This document shows, piece by piece, positions 4,837-5,390 of a stretch of 5,390 nucleotides of DNA (within the stretch, counting starts at the first letter, position 1; every line of letters begins with the position of its first letter). Both the position numbers and the translations under genes were made by a program. The stretch is from the NCBI GenBank assembly GCA_027064565.1, contig JAMOPK010000398.1, forward strand, positions 1 through 5,390. The letters are read 5' to 3'. Origin of the DNA: Caldifarciminota bacterium (GTDB lineage Bacteria; Hydrothermota; Hydrothermia; B15-G9). The notes under the pieces are model-generated. The model ran no database searches. It had not been told where the DNA came from and was given only the letters and a program-made list of their open reading frames with translations.

Positions 4837-5390
4837 TTATTCCTCCTGCTTCCCCTTCACAAAGCCGAGTATCAGGGACACCAGCAATCCGGTTAGATAG
4901 ACGACTCCGCCGATTATGACTGTGTTGGATGGATATCCGCCGTAGCCGTGTTTGAACAATTCGATCACCGACATCACAAGTATCACGATCAGAACTATCG
5001 GGGTTATGATTTTAACGGAAATATCCCACCAGATTCCGATTTTAATTTCAGAGACCGCATTCGCCTCCTCACGAATCTTTGCAGCGCCGTAGATGTAGCC
5101 TATAAGAATGGCTTCGAGCAGGCCCACCAGAGTCAAGCCAAATGCCGAAATGTAGTGGTCCACTATGTCAAGCCAGTAAAATCCACCCTGAGTAGTGTAA
5201 ATTATCGCCACAAGGAATGAAGCAAGGCTTATCAAAGGCAGCGCAACCTTACGGGGAACATTCCACTTGTCTTTTATACCGGCGATTATCCCTTCTATTT
5301 GCGAGAATGCAGATGTGGTTGCAAGGTTGAGGAGCATGAAGAAGAACAACACGCCCCAGATTGGTGCACCGGGCAGTTTTGAGATAGCGG
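4837..5390 (-). CDS. Sodium-dependent transporter, NSS/SNF family, C-terminal part (5' end outside window)
   Basis: The visible 183 residues are the C-terminal third of a neurotransmitter:sodium symporter-type protein, an inner-membrane carrier that uses the Na+ gradient to import amino acids or similar solutes. The frame stays open to the right edge, reading AISKLPGAPIWGVLFFFML, so the GTG at 5352 is an internal Val codon. The segment TTSAFSQIEG in the first visible helix matches the LeuT TM8 motif, where a Thr-Ser pair helps bind the Na2 sodium ion. Four further hydrophobic helices follow: PLISLASFLVAIIY, the long stretch ISAFGLTLVGLLEAILIGYIYG, KIITPIVLIVILVMSVIELF and VIIGGVVYLTGLLVSLILGF. 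These correspond to TM9-12, followed by a short charged tail. The substrate cannot be told because the TM1/TM6 binding site is outside the window. The next gene, one base away, is a MetS-type small subunit, which favours a methionine/alanine-type importer. Confidence 0.9.
   Translation of the reverse strand, partial: AISKLPGAPIWGVLFFFMLLNLATTSAFSQIEGIIAGIKDKWNVPRKVALPLISLASFLVAIIYTTQGGFYWLDIVDHYISAFGLTLVGLLEAILIGYIYGAAKIREEANAVSEIKIGIWWDISVKIITPIVLIVILVMSVIELFKHGYGGYPSNTVIIGGVVYLTGLLVSLILGFVKGKQEE
4841..4847 (-). promoter_or_regulatory. Ribosome binding site of the small subunit gene
   Basis: AGGAGGA on the minus strand (4847-4841) lies 5 bases before the ATG at 4835 and inside the last codons of the transporter gene (in GKQEE-stop). 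It is the strongest such site in the window and is a main reason to accept the 36-codon gene as real. Confidence 0.8.

Noticed and set aside
4948..5220. A 90-codon + strand frame opposite the transporter
   Set aside because: It is rich in His, Tyr and Asn, as expected from the reverse complement of hydrophobic membrane codons; the transporter reading is convincing.
1..5390. Mobile element, CRISPR array, tRNA or phage remnant
   Set aside because: No transposase or integrase motifs, regularly spaced repeats, tRNA-like cloverleaf or target duplications were seen; all genes look like ordinary chromosomal housekeeping or transport genes.

Overview
The window reads as ordinary chromosomal DNA of a diderm (outer-membrane) bacterium. 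It carries a complete BamA-type outer-membrane assembly protein directly overlapping the end of a ClpC-type AAA+ unfoldase gene. Gene packing is tight, base composition looks even (roughly half G+C by eye), and there are no mobile-element genes, tRNAs, rRNAs or CRISPR repeats. The mix of a ClpC-type (not ClpB-type) ATPase, a five-POTRA BamA with an atypical loop motif, an MGMT-like protein of a kind I associate with Bacteroidetes and related phyla, and a short homoserine dehydrogenase without an ACT domain suggests the wider FCB group or an uncultured diderm candidate phylum. That placement is inference only; nothing here fixes the phylum.

Left part (1-2892, + strand): the last 200 codons of clpC, then bamA, whose ATG lies inside the last 13 bases of clpC with its ribosome binding site also inside clpC. 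The two genes are therefore almost certainly co-transcribed. Both act in protein quality control or biogenesis, one in the cytoplasm and one at the outer membrane, but a functional link is not shown by the sequence.

Middle (2893-3533): bamA converges on a minus-strand gene for an MGMT-like DNA-binding protein in which the alkyl-acceptor Cys-His of PCHR is replaced by Trp-Trp (PWWR). The two genes appear to share a bidirectional intrinsic terminator. Upstream of the MGMT-like gene is a 170-base spacer. It holds a possible -10 box almost touching the start codon, a 9-bp inverted repeat with arms 46 bases apart, and the intrinsic terminator of the next gene.

Right part (3534-5390, - strand): three co-directional genes, given here in transcription order. 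First is the C-terminal part of a sodium-coupled NSS/SNF-family transporter. One base later comes a 36-codon single-span membrane protein that I recognise as a MetS-type NSS small subunit. After 165 bases comes homoserine dehydrogenase, closed by a perfect-palindrome terminator. The transporter pair is of the methionine/alanine importer (MetPS) type, and homoserine dehydrogenase supplies the common precursor of methionine and threonine, so an amino-acid theme is plausible but inferred.

No wholly new system is evident. The items most worth a second look are the PWWR MGMT-like protein with its possibly leaderless start, the tiny MetS gene, and the modified loop-6 motif and enlarged POTRA2 of BamA.
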